35,325 bases of DNA from Streptomonospora alba (lineage in GTDB: Bacteria > Actinomycetota > Actinomycetes > Streptosporangiales > Streptosporangiaceae). The notes under the pieces are model-generated. The model saw nothing but the letters and a program-made list of their open reading frames with translations, did no database searches and was not told the origin of the DNA. Below are positions 17,461 to 24,332 of this stretch, in pieces. Position numbers and translations under genes: made by a program. The stretch's first letter is position 1. Every line of letters begins with the position of its first letter. The stretch lies in contig NZ_JROO01000053.1 of the NCBI RefSeq assembly GCF_000826685.1, positions 1 to 35,325 on the forward strand, given 5' to 3'.

Positions 17461-17478
17461 GAGTACTAGTTCGTACTC
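17461..17478. promoter_or_regulatory. Operator-like palindrome GAGTAC-N6-GTACTC
   Basis: A perfect 6-bp inverted repeat spaced by TAGTTC overlaps the last codon of the XRE regulator gene and lies upstream of the Pra-like gene. A GTACTTTTAG half-site follows at about 17434. The GTACT core recurs at 19090-19102, ahead of the regulator's own operon. It is a candidate binding site of the XRE regulator. Confidence 0.5.
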
Positions 17479-18694
17479 AGAGTGCGCCCGTACGTCTGGC
17501 GAGCCCTTGCAGGGCCGGTCCCGCCGGGTCCTGGACGGTGAGCAGATCCCCGACGGCTTGGCGCACCAGCGGATGGCTGCGCACCTGCTCAGGCGTGATC
17601 TGCTCGGCCTGCTCCAGCGCGGAGACGGCCGCATCGGCGTTGCGCCGCTGGAGGTGCGCGCGCGCAACATCGATAAGGAACCGCCCCTGGCGCTCCGTCG
17701 ACAGGCCCGAGGTGTCGACACCGTCAGCCGCCCGCAGCGCTACCCCGGCATCACCCAGTTCCACCGCAACCGCCACCTCGTGCAGGGACACGTTGGTTGG
17801 CCCGAACTCGGTGTTGTAGTCGTTGCGATCGCCCCCCAGACGCTCAGCGACCGCCCGCGCCTGCGCGATGTTGCGATAGGCGGTGGTGGCCTCGTTGCGC
17901 CGAGCCGCAGCGACGGCGCGTTGCAGAGTCAGCGCACCGAACAGCGACATCGCTTCCAACTCGCCCCGATCGGCCAGGGGAGACAGCGCCTCACACGAGG
18001 TGCCGGCGGTCGCCTCCACCTGGTCGAAGTAGCCCGCCCCTTGGAAGGTCAGGCACAGCCGGAACTCACCGGCGGCCATCAGTAGCGGCTCATCAGCGCG
18101 TTCGGCCGCCGTGATCGCCCGATCAGCAGCGATCCAGGCCGCTTCGAACTCGCCGAGCTTGCTCAAAGCCGACGAGCACGCCTGATACGTAGTGTTCAGC
18201 AGCCGGAACAGCGGCACCCGCTGCCCGTTGGGCACCGAACGAGCAGCCGCCTCCAACTCCGGAACGAGCGCTTCGAGAAGCTCGGTCAGTTCCACATACC
18301 GGCTCGCATGCGTCAGGCTCCACGCCTCGTCCACCCGATCCCGCAGGGCGTCCACATCCGGAGCGGCGGTGTCGCCATCCCCGTTGCGCAGGATGGCGCT
18401 CAATGCGTGCGCACGGCTGAGCACCAGCCGCAGGCGGCTACTGCCGGGCGCCTCCTCGGCGGTCGAGGCGACGATGGGCGACTCGGCGGCCAGCTCCGAG
18501 AGCGGCACCTCCAGGACGTCGGCGACGGCTTCCAGCACCGACATGCGGTCGATCCGGCGGACACCGCGCTCGACCTGGGAGACCCAGGCTTCCGAGCGGT
18601 CGACGAGGCCGGCGAACTCCCGTTGGGAGAGTCCGCGGCGCTTGCGGTGCTGGGCGATCTTGCGCCCGAGCGCTTTCTGATACTCGTTGCTCAC
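17477..18694 (-). CDS. XRE-family regulator with TPR-like domain
   Basis: A 405-residue transcription regulator. Residues about 8-65 are a Cro/C1-type helix-turn-helix (GRKIAQHRKRRGLSQREFAG, then VSQVERGVRRI). The rest is an array of Ala-rich helix pairs resembling tetratricopeptide repeats, which in such proteins sense a peptide or partner. GTG 18694 overlaps the stop of the upstream monooxygenase gene by 4 bp (GTGA). It takes the place of KorSA/KorA repressors of other AICEs and probably silences transfer/excision; this is inference from position. Confidence 0.85.
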   Translation of the reverse strand: MSNEYQKALGRKIAQHRKRRGLSQREFAGLVDRSEAWVSQVERGVRRIDRMSVLEAVADVLEVPLSELAAESPIVASTAEEAPGSSRLRLVLSRAHALSAILRNGDGDTAAPDVDALRDRVDEAWSLTHASRYVELTELLEALVPELEAAARSVPNGQRVPLFRLLNTTYQACSSALSKLGEFEAAWIAADRAITAAERADEPLLMAAGEFRLCLTFQGAGYFDQVEATAGTSCEALSPLADRGELEAMSLFGALTLQRAVAAARRNEATTAYRNIAQARAVAERLGGDRNDYNTEFGPTNVSLHEVAVAVELGDAGVALRAADGVDTSGLSTERQGRFLIDVARAHLQRRNADAAVSALEQAEQITPEQVRSHPLVRQAVGDLLTVQDPAGPALQGLARRTGAL

Positions 18695-18999
18695 CCCGTG
18701 ACTCCCTTGGCGTCCTGCACCGTCAGGAAGTCGACTTCGACGGATGCGAGGTACTGGCCGCGCGCGTCGAGGAACCGCTTCACATGCGGCTGCTGCTCGT
18801 GGGCGTCGAAGGCGGCCCGGTCGCGGTACAGCTCGTAGAAGTACCGCTCAAGCGGCTTCTCCTCCACGGTGTGCACCGCGTAGACGAGCGTGCCCGGCTC
18901 ACTCTCGCGGATCTGCGGCAGCGTCTCCGCCACCAGCGCATCGAAGCCTGACGCGCTGTCCTCGTCCTTCAGCGTGAACCGCACCGCCAGTCCGAACAT
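18691..18999 (-). CDS. ABM-domain putative quinol monooxygenase
   Basis: A 102-residue ferredoxin-like protein of the antibiotic biosynthesis monooxygenase (ABM/YgiN) family. It shows the typical pattern of N-terminal strand (GLAVRFTLKD), the EPGTLVYAVHT strand, ERYFYELYRDRAAFDAHEQ and the HVKRFLDA helix. Members are cofactor-free oxygenases or haem-degrading enzymes working on quinol-like substrates; the substrate here is unknown. TGAGGAG precedes the ATG. It is cotranscribed with the XRE regulator (4-bp overlap), an unusual pairing. Confidence 0.85.
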   Translation of the reverse strand: MFGLAVRFTLKDEDSASGFDALVAETLPQIRESEPGTLVYAVHTVEEKPLERYFYELYRDRAAFDAHEQQPHVKRFLDARGQYLASVEVDFLTVQDAKGVTG

Positions 19000-19078
19000 G
19001 GCGTCTCCTCACCTCACGTCGACATCTCTAGTCGCACTAATTGTCTTCCAAACGTAGTGCAAGTACCAGGCACCTAAT

Positions 19079-19102
19079 GTACGGTAGCCGTACTTATAGT
19101 AC
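19079..19102. promoter_or_regulatory. Overlapping GTAC palindromes in divergent promoter
   Basis: GTACGG-TAG-CCGTAC (19079-19093) overlaps GTACT-TAT-AGTAC (19090-19102). They lie between the monooxygenase-regulator operon (minus) and the ATP-binding protein gene (plus). They share the GTACT core with 17461-17478, so autoregulation by the XRE protein is plausible. Confidence 0.5.
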
Positions 19103-19155
19103 TAGAGATGCAGCTCACTGTCTTGTGAGGTGCCGAACTCACCGAGGTGAGCCCT

Positions 19156-19575
19156 ATGACCCTCCACCCCAACGACGCCGACCGGACCCGCGTCGCCGCC
19201 TGCCGCTGGTTCCCCGGAAGCCCCTCCTCCGTGCGGGACGTGCGCCGGTTCATTGCGAACCGACTGGCCGACTGCCCCGAAGCCGACGACGCCGTCCTCG
19301 TCGCCAGCGAACTCGCCACCAACGCCATCCAACACACCGAGTCGGGCACCTGGACGACCGGCTTCCTCGTCATGCTGGAACACACCGAGGACGAGGGTGC
19401 CCTGATCACCGTCCACGACGCCGGCACCACGTCCAGCACGCCCTACGTGGAGGACTTCAAGCCCGACACAGACTGCGGACGCGGTCTGACCCTCGTGAAC
19501 GCGGTCGCCAAGAGCTGGGGCAGCCAAGGCGGGCCGGCCGAACGCATGAGCTGGTGTGTTGTGAGGTGTCACTAG
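19156..19575 (+). CDS. RsbW-like ATP-binding (HATPase) regulatory protein
   Basis: A 139-residue stand-alone GHKL ATPase domain of the type called HATPase_c_2, related to anti-sigma factor kinases. The N box is SELATNAIQHTESG (near residue 50), the G1 region HDAGTTSSTP and the G2 region DCGRGLTLVNAVAKSWG. ATG 19156 is preferred to GTG 19147 because GAGGTGAG just upstream acts as its ribosome site. It is the only plus-strand gene of the element and is divergent from the regulator operon. In actinomycetes such proteins often sit beside XRE regulators; the partner sigma or anti-anti-sigma factor is not here. Confidence 0.85.
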   Translation: MTLHPNDADRTRVAACRWFPGSPSSVRDVRRFIANRLADCPEADDAVLVASELATNAIQHTESGTWTTGFLVMLEHTEDEGALITVHDAGTTSSTPYVEDFKPDTDCGRGLTLVNAVAKSWGSQGGPAERMSWCVVRCH

Positions 19576-19617
19576 CTTGCTTGGCGCTCCACAAGCGGTA
19601 CACCAGGTACGTAGTGA

Positions 19618-21318
19618 CTACTGAAATCGGATGCCGAACAATCCGCCATTGTCGTACTTATCAGTCATGCGAGCCGCTTCATGGTAAGAGACATCGAAGC
19701 CCTCATCAAAAGCCTTCTGCAGGTCGTCCGAATTCAAGCAAACAATATACTGCAAGCCTTCATTGTCGGCTGCCTCGGATGCCACCTTCAGTGCATTCGC
19801 CAATTGCCTACCCTCGACCCCATCATAAAGATGGCTATCATGAACTAAGAAATCTGGACCGCGCCCGTTTCGCTTGGCTGTCACCGCCATAGTCAAGTCG
19901 AAACAGAACATGGCCATACTTCTAACGCCTTCGCTGGCGTCCCCGCCAATAAATGGCGAAAAGGTGTAACCTGATTTTGAGGGTTCTATAGCCAAAGATG
20001 ACGGTCGACGACTACCATAAAGTGCGTAAGCAAAACTTGCGAAAGTATCGGCAATGCGCTCGATCTGCGATGCCCGATCCGTCAAGTCATTACTTACCTG
20101 CATCTCAAGCTCAGCAGATCGCAACTGCAGGTGCCTGTTACTATTCTCCCACCTGTCGACGACCGCGCGACGTTCCTGCAATTCCGAAATTCTCCCCGAA
20201 ATGGCTCCTAACTCCTGCTGTAGTTGGTTGTAGGTCTCTAGTGCGCCGCCAGATTCGAGGAGCCTCATAAGCTCGCCTCTGCGACGATCTAATTCTGCTA
20301 GGCGCATCCTGTCTGCGTCGATCTCTGCCGCAAGTGATGCTCTCTCAGAGTCTAAGTACCGACGTCGGTTGTTCACTACCGAACGGTGGAATTCTGTAAC
20401 CTGTTCAAATCTCCGGATGACAGATCCAGGTAGTGTTATCCCAACATTGTCATACACATCGCGAAGGTATTCATAATCTAGCTGCTCGGAATCTTCTCGT
20501 TCGATAGATTGTTCAATATCGCTGAGCCTCCTTCCGTCCATCACCAACTTATCGTTAAGAGAACGAATGTCCTTGCTTAGTTGGTCCGCAAGCTTTCGAT
20601 TCTCCGAGTAACGATCGACGACTTGAAAGTTGGATATTTGACTTTGAAGGGTCTCTCTTTCTATGTCTAGTGTGCGAATTTGAGCATCTAAGTCCTGAGC
20701 ACGTCCCAGGGTCATACCCAGGACAGGATCCCGAGCAGCCTTTTTTAGGTCCTTGAGACTTTTTTCAGCCTCTCGTAGCTCTTTAACTTGAGAGACTAGT
20801 CCAGTATCTAGAGAGAACAGATGTGCAAGAGTCGACAGCGTATCGACTTTGGACTGCTTGCTATGTGTTTCAGTCGGGTTGGCGAATCCTCCATTCGCAA
20901 CGTCTCTAAGATAGAAAGAAATAAGTGAACGATACGAAGGATCGAAGTCGCTCCCCTCCAGGCCAAACAATTCGTTGCCGAGTTGTCTACGCCAATCGGA
21001 CAGCTTTATACGTACGTCATCTACCTCGAGCATCCCGTGTGTCTCACCGGACCGAGCGACCAGGTGCCGGCGAGTATTAGTGGAAAACTCCAAGAAGAAA
21101 GTTGACTTATCTAGCTCGGGGATCCTTGTAACATGGTTAGGACGTGCGGTAGCACCGAGTAGGAAGTCTAGGATCTTAACTAGGCCGGTTTTGCCTACAG
21201 CGTTTCTGCTGTCGCTCGTACGGGCTGTCTTGGTTCGGTCTGCGACAACAATATTGAGCCCTGGACGAAACGATGCGCTTTTAAAGTTAGGAAGATCACT
21301 AGACAGTCTTTGAAGCAT
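19618..21318 (-). CDS. ABC-3C system ATPase (DUF2326-type, SMC-like)
   Basis: A 566-residue ABC ATPase of the DUF2326 family, the ATPase of ABC three-component (ABC-3C) systems. Walker A is SRNAVGKTGLVKILDFLLG with Lys43. Long coiled-coil arms run from about 185 to 420 (many heptads, e.g. LDAQIRTLDIERETLQSQ). A signature-like GGDASEGVRSMAMFCFDLTM follows. The Walker B/D-loop equivalent is FLVHDSHLYDG (Asp494), a DUF2326 hallmark. ATG 21318 is inside the end of the MC6 gene (20-bp overlap). The gene is clearly AT-richer than the rest of the window. It probably clamps or senses foreign DNA. Confidence 0.88.
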   Translation of the reverse strand: MLQRLSSDLPNFKSASFRPGLNIVVADRTKTARTSDSRNAVGKTGLVKILDFLLGATARPNHVTRIPELDKSTFFLEFSTNTRRHLVARSGETHGMLEVDDVRIKLSDWRRQLGNELFGLEGSDFDPSYRSLISFYLRDVANGGFANPTETHSKQSKVDTLSTLAHLFSLDTGLVSQVKELREAEKSLKDLKKAARDPVLGMTLGRAQDLDAQIRTLDIERETLQSQISNFQVVDRYSENRKLADQLSKDIRSLNDKLVMDGRRLSDIEQSIEREDSEQLDYEYLRDVYDNVGITLPGSVIRRFEQVTEFHRSVVNNRRRYLDSERASLAAEIDADRMRLAELDRRRGELMRLLESGGALETYNQLQQELGAISGRISELQERRAVVDRWENSNRHLQLRSAELEMQVSNDLTDRASQIERIADTFASFAYALYGSRRPSSLAIEPSKSGYTFSPFIGGDASEGVRSMAMFCFDLTMAVTAKRNGRGPDFLVHDSHLYDGVEGRQLANALKVASEAADNEGLQYIVCLNSDDLQKAFDEGFDVSYHEAARMTDKYDNGGLFGIRFQ

Positions 21319-21559
21319 GAGATGTCCTAACCAACTGCTCCTCCTGGAAATCGATGGCACCGACAGTAAAGAGAAAGTCCAAGGCCAAGGAAAACCACCA
21401 GAACGGGACTGATGACTCTAATTTGTTATCAATCCGCCATTTCGAGAATCTTTCCCAAACTGCACTGACAGAACCGGGGTGCTCAAGCTGGATCAAAATT
21501 TGAGCTCCCACAGAGATAATGGCCTGGTCGGTTCCAATGGCCTTGGACGGTAGTAACAT
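21299..21559 (-). CDS. ABC-3C middle component (MC6-like)
   Basis: An 86-residue protein lying between the other two ABC-3C genes. MLLPSKAIGTDQAIISVGAQ at the start, VSAVWERFSKWR in the middle and PFWWFSLALDFLFTVGAID near the end match the MC6 pattern: a small winged-helix-like unit thought to bridge the ATPase and the CTD protein. The ATG follows the CTD stop with no gap, and its 3' end overlaps the ATPase gene by 20 bp, so it is translated as part of one operon. Confidence 0.8.
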   Translation of the reverse strand: MLLPSKAIGTDQAIISVGAQILIQLEHPGSVSAVWERFSKWRIDNKLESSVPFWWFSLALDFLFTVGAIDFQEEQLVRTSHASKTV

Positions 21560-22471
21560 TTACGAACCCTCGGGAGGAGCCTTAAAGATTTCACACTGTT
21601 CGAAGAAGTACGTTACGACCATCATGGCTGCACTCCTTTCTTCAGCACCTCCTTCCCTCCCGGGGAACGCCTCAGCAATCAATTCATCACATAGTGCGTG
21701 AAATACAGCATCTGGGTTCTGTAGCTTTGCCAAGAGACCATCATAGCGCTCACGAAGGTTCTGGGACACCGAATCCTGTTCCCCTGGCGAACTTCTTTGG
21801 AAGAAATACCGAACATGATCCGTATGAGGTTGTATCCTTAGTATAAGTTGGACTACTTCGTCGCTGAACTCATTATGCTCTATCTTCCCGTAAGGGACCG
21901 GGGGGATACCCTCAAGATCGGTAGAGAGGCGCGTCCGAGCAAGGGACTCGACGCAACGGGCAATGTATGTCATTCCTGCCGGATGATCAGTAGGAGGAGC
22001 ACCCAACAGGTCGCACAATTGTTCGCGTGTAATATCTTCCGTACAGTGGTCCCACAAGACTTGAGGAGGCCAGCATTGAATTTCTACATCATCAGCTTCT
22101 TCCTGTAGATCCATCATCCCCTCTACAACCATATATGCAAGACCGATATAGTTGTTGTGCACAAAAGCCCACTTCTGCATTTTATCTTTCCAGTAAGTTC
22201 TCGCAGAAGTGAAATCAGTTTTCATTTTATTTTTTACATAATCTGGTTTTGGGTTCGTTGCTCCGTAGCAAGCTAGCATCAACCCTTCGACCCATCCGTC
22301 ACACCCCTTGTCTCCCCTTCCCGAAGGATCCACCTGATAGAACTTTCCTGGGTGCCTGGCCTGCATAAATTCGGTGACGAAATTTTGCCATTCGAAGCTG
22401 CTCTTCAGATGGCTCCGGGCCATAAACACACTACGGAACCATGCTCTATCCTGAGCGTCAGGCATTCCCAT
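21560..22471 (-). CDS. ABC-3C CTD protein with nuclease-like N-terminus
   Basis: A 303-residue protein, first gene of the ABC-3C operon. The N-terminal half reads FEWQNFVTEFMQARHPGKFY, then GRGDKGCDGWVEGLMLACYG (Asp54, Asp58). This resembles the PD-(D/E)xK-like domain of ABC-3C effector proteins, where a GDxGxDG motif is followed by QVYAP; here the last motif is ACYGA, without the catalytic Lys. A KMKTDFTSARTYWKDKMQKW helix follows. The C-terminal half (about 130-303) would be the ABC-3C CTD. Start ATG 22471 or 22465 is uncertain; no clear ribosome site. It is likely the effector or target-recognition subunit. Confidence 0.75.
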   Translation of the reverse strand: MGMPDAQDRAWFRSVFMARSHLKSSFEWQNFVTEFMQARHPGKFYQVDPSGRGDKGCDGWVEGLMLACYGATNPKPDYVKNKMKTDFTSARTYWKDKMQKWAFVHNNYIGLAYMVVEGMMDLQEEADDVEIQCWPPQVLWDHCTEDITREQLCDLLGAPPTDHPAGMTYIARCVESLARTRLSTDLEGIPPVPYGKIEHNEFSDEVVQLILRIQPHTDHVRYFFQRSSPGEQDSVSQNLRERYDGLLAKLQNPDAVFHALCDELIAEAFPGREGGAEERSAAMMVVTYFFEQCEIFKAPPEGS

Positions 22472-22581
22472 CGAGTCACACCGTTTCCACTGAGACTTGT
22501 GGGGGCAGTGTAGCTCCGTCCTCCTTCATTTTTAAGACTTTGGACTAATTCGTTGCCGAATCTGGCCATATGGGATCAAGG

Positions 22582-22604
22582 GCGACGGCGCTCCGCGCCG
22601 TCGC
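22582..22604. repeat. Perfect 9-bp hairpin
   Basis: GCGACGGCG and CGCCGTCGC are perfectly complementary around a CTCCG loop. It stands 9 bp before the larger hairpin at 22614, giving a tandem stem-loop structure. Confidence 0.7.
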
Positions 22605-22613
22605 TACCGGCTT

Positions 22614-22667
22614 GCCGTCCGCCGCTCGGGCTGCGGGCTGGCGCCCGGTCCCGAGCGTGCGGACGGC
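22614..22667. repeat. Long hairpin, 17-bp stem with one bulge
   Basis: 22614-22630 (GCCGTCCGCCGCTCGGG) pairs with 22650-22667 over 17 bp with a single bulged T at 22658. The 19-nt loop can form an inner GGGC/GCCC stem. No gene abuts it, so a simple terminator role is not obvious; a single-strand origin, nick site or structured RNA are options. Confidence 0.7.
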
Positions 22668-22880
22668 CGCCGGGGGTCGCAGCACCGCGCGCCGCTTGGA
22701 CCACATTCGCCCCATCGGGGTCGCGCCGTCGCCGGAACATGGCCAGTCAGAGCGCCGACAGGTTCGCATCGGAAGCCGCCCTATGGTCACTGGCGTTCTG
22801 GGTCCCGAGGCACTCGGTCGCGCGACTCTGTCTGTCTCGGTTGCCGGCACCGGCGCGACCGCGCACCTCGGACCGGGGAC

Positions 22881-22919
22881 GTGGTTGCTCGCTACTGTGG
22901 TTGCCGAGAGAGTGGTTGC
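22881..22919. repeat. Three direct repeats GTGGTTGC
   Basis: GTGGTTGC occurs at 22881, 22897 and 22912, with steps of 16 and 15 bp, and a weaker relative (CGGTTGCC) near 22838. Short tandem 8-bp repeats are the known form of clt/TRS sites read by FtsK-like TraB proteins; Xis sites are another option. Confidence 0.55.
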
Positions 22920-22976
22920 GCGTGCGCGCGTAGCCGACCATTGGCGCTGGTGGCCGCGATGGCTGAAGTTCCGAGC

Positions 22977-22997
22977 GGATGCACATTAGATGCACAC
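22977..22997. promoter_or_regulatory. Candidate integrase arm site, right end
   Basis: GGATGCACATT-AGA-TGCACAC, in the same orientation as its 18/21 match at 11942-11962. It ends 108 bp before the attR core. Confidence 0.5.
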
Positions 22998-23105
22998 GGC
23001 ATCGAGAAGGCCCGGGAAACGGTGCGAACCGGCGCGCAGGCCGACGCCCAGCTCAGCGGCGGTCCGGGGGAGTGGCCGCAGCCCAGCAGCACCCCCGCAG
23101 GCTAA

Positions 23106-23142
23106 CGATAGGTTAGGGGTTCGATTCCCCTCGTCGGCTCTA
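23106..23142 (+). repeat. attR core (37-bp direct repeat)
   Basis: Exact copy of 11841-11877. It is only the 3' part of tRNA-Thr (no acceptor 5' half upstream), so it is not a tRNA gene. The flank to about 23208 is an ungapped, diverged copy of 11878-11943, including the 16-bp block GCAGGTCAGGGCAGCG at the same offset. Confidence 0.93.
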
Positions 23143-23208
23143 ATCCTGCCCGAACTAGCAGGTCAGGGCAGCGACACGACTCCTCTGCCCGAGGACTCCA
23201 GGCGGCGG

Positions 23209-23844
23209 TCACATGCGTTGCGCGAGGAGTCGGCAGCCGGGGCCGGCGAGTTCCGAGGCCGCGTCGGCGCGGCCTGCGATCGCCATCAGGACGGCCTCGC
23301 CCGTGCCGCGTACCTCGGGACCGCTGCCGTTCGTCCAATCCAGGTCGGTCGCGACGAGCGTCAAACCCCGGGCCCGCTTGGCCGCACCGATGGGCGGGGC
23401 CTGCAGCGCCAAACCCAGGGCGGTGCGGAGGCGGTCGTGCGGGATGTCGCGGGGCAGGCCGAGCGGGCGGCGGATGTCCTGCTGGTGGATCATCCCGTCG
23501 ACGAGGGCGATCATCCCTCCGCGCAGCGCGGTCAGCCCGCGGGGGCGCTCGTAGGCGCGCATGATGCGCACCAGTTCGGCAGGGCTGCGGGAGTACTCGG
23601 CGACGCCGATCGCGTTGGCCTTGTCGGGGCTGAATCCGGCGCGGAGCAGCCGCAGGAGCGTGCGGGGCCAGCCCAGCTCGTCGTAGCTGATCACGTGAGC
23701 CACGACGTCGCGTACGCTCCAGCTCTCGCACAGGCTCGGGGCGTCCCATCGCTCCGGCGGCAGCGAGTCGAGCAGGTCGGCGAACTCGGCGCGTTCCCGC
23801 ATGGCCATGGCCATCACATCGGCTTTGTCACCCTGCTGCGTCAT
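23209..23844 (-). CDS. Mycothiol-dependent maleylpyruvate isomerase-family protein
   Basis: A 211-residue DinB-like helical protein of the TIGR03083/maleylpyruvate isomerase family, which uses mycothiol, the actinomycete thiol, in detoxification or isomerisation. The N-terminal helix (MAMRERAEFADLLDSL), SLCESWSVRDVVAHVISYDE (first His ligand region) and MIALVDGMIHQQDIRRPLG (second His region) give the metal site. The physiological substrate is unknown. It ends exactly where the att-flank similarity stops and points towards the element. It is intact, so insertion did not damage it. Confidence 0.85.
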   Translation of the reverse strand: MTQQGDKADVMAMAMRERAEFADLLDSLPPERWDAPSLCESWSVRDVVAHVISYDELGWPRTLLRLLRAGFSPDKANAIGVAEYSRSPAELVRIMRAYERPRGLTALRGGMIALVDGMIHQQDIRRPLGLPRDIPHDRLRTALGLALQAPPIGAAKRARGLTLVATDLDWTNGSGPEVRGTGEAVLMAIAGRADAASELAGPGCRLLAQRM

Positions 23845-24332
23845 AGCGCCGCCTCAACGAGTCGCGAATCGAGCCGATGCGGGAAGCCGGCCCGGCGGCC
23901 GCTGCCACGCCCGGCGCGGGTACGCACCCCTTCGTCCCGCTGATCCGCAAGTATCGACTGAGGGCCGAGCACGGTCAATCACCCGTCCGCGCTGCCGCCG
24001 AGGCAGGGCCCGGCGAGTGATCCGCCTCGCGCTCGGGACCGATCGCCCGCTCCTCGGCAGGAGTCGGCTGGGGGCCTCGCGGAGTCCGGCGTACGAACCG
24101 ACGGGAGCAGTCCGTCCCTCTTCCTGGGACCCCCGGTCCTGCCTCCAAGGCTCTTGGCCTTGATCGTACATTCCTAATTGGTTATATTCCTCGTGTAGCA
24201 ACAACAGGCGAGGTGTCGGCCGAACCCCGGCCCCGGGAGCTCCTCGGTCTGTCGCCCGTCGGCGAAGGCCTCAGCACCCGCGACCCTGCACCTGGACACC
24301 CTGCCGGACCTACGCGCCTCGGAGGAGCAACC
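23845..24332. other. Intergenic region with promoter
   Basis: No gene can be supported in these 488 bp. The left part is GC-rich and featureless to my reading; the AT-rich stretch at 24155-24195 contains a good promoter for the downstream SRPBCC gene. Confidence 0.5.
24160..24188 (+). promoter_or_regulatory. Sigma-70-type promoter of the SRPBCC gene
   Basis: A -35 TTGATC (24160-24165) is separated by exactly 17 bp from a -10 TATATT (24183-24188). This predicts transcription from about 24195 and a leader of about 138 nt before the GTG. Confidence 0.65.

Larger units (their letters stand above)
22472..23105. other. Gene-free control region at the right end of the AICE
   Basis: No gene can be supported in these 634 bp. 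GC content rises again after about 22575. It contains two tandem hairpins (22582-22604, 22614-22667), a small GCCGG-CA-CCGGC palindrome (22843-22854), three GTGGTTGC repeats and a candidate integrase arm site. The promoter of the ABC-3C operon should lie in the first 90 bp. This is the best place for a transfer (clt) or replication origin. Confidence 0.6.
11841..23142. mobile_element. Actinomycete integrative and conjugative element (AICE) in tRNA-Thr
   Basis: The element lies between exact 37-bp direct repeats, one forming the 3' end of tRNA-Thr, so the circular form would be about 11,265 bp. It contains the AICE set: integrase beside the att site, excisionase, RepSA-like initiator, FtsK/TraB-like pump, Pra-like activator and XRE regulator. 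These genes all lie on the minus strand. The cargo is an ABM monooxygenase, an RsbW-like protein and an ABC-3C cassette. pSAM2-type elements transfer double-stranded DNA with a single FtsK-like protein, and nothing here looks broken, so it may be functional. Confidence 0.92.

Noticed and set aside
22881-22919. CRISPR array
   Set aside because: Repeats are only 8 bp, spacers 7-8 bp, and no cas gene is nearby.
22553-23105. Protein-coding gene in the right-end control region
   Set aside because: Several frames are open, but all are Arg/Ala-rich, overlap strong hairpins and repeats, and lack ribosome sites.
23106-23142. Second tRNA-Thr gene at the right end
   Set aside because: Only the 3' half (from the anticodon stem) is present; no acceptor 5' strand or D arm upstream. 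It is the attR core.
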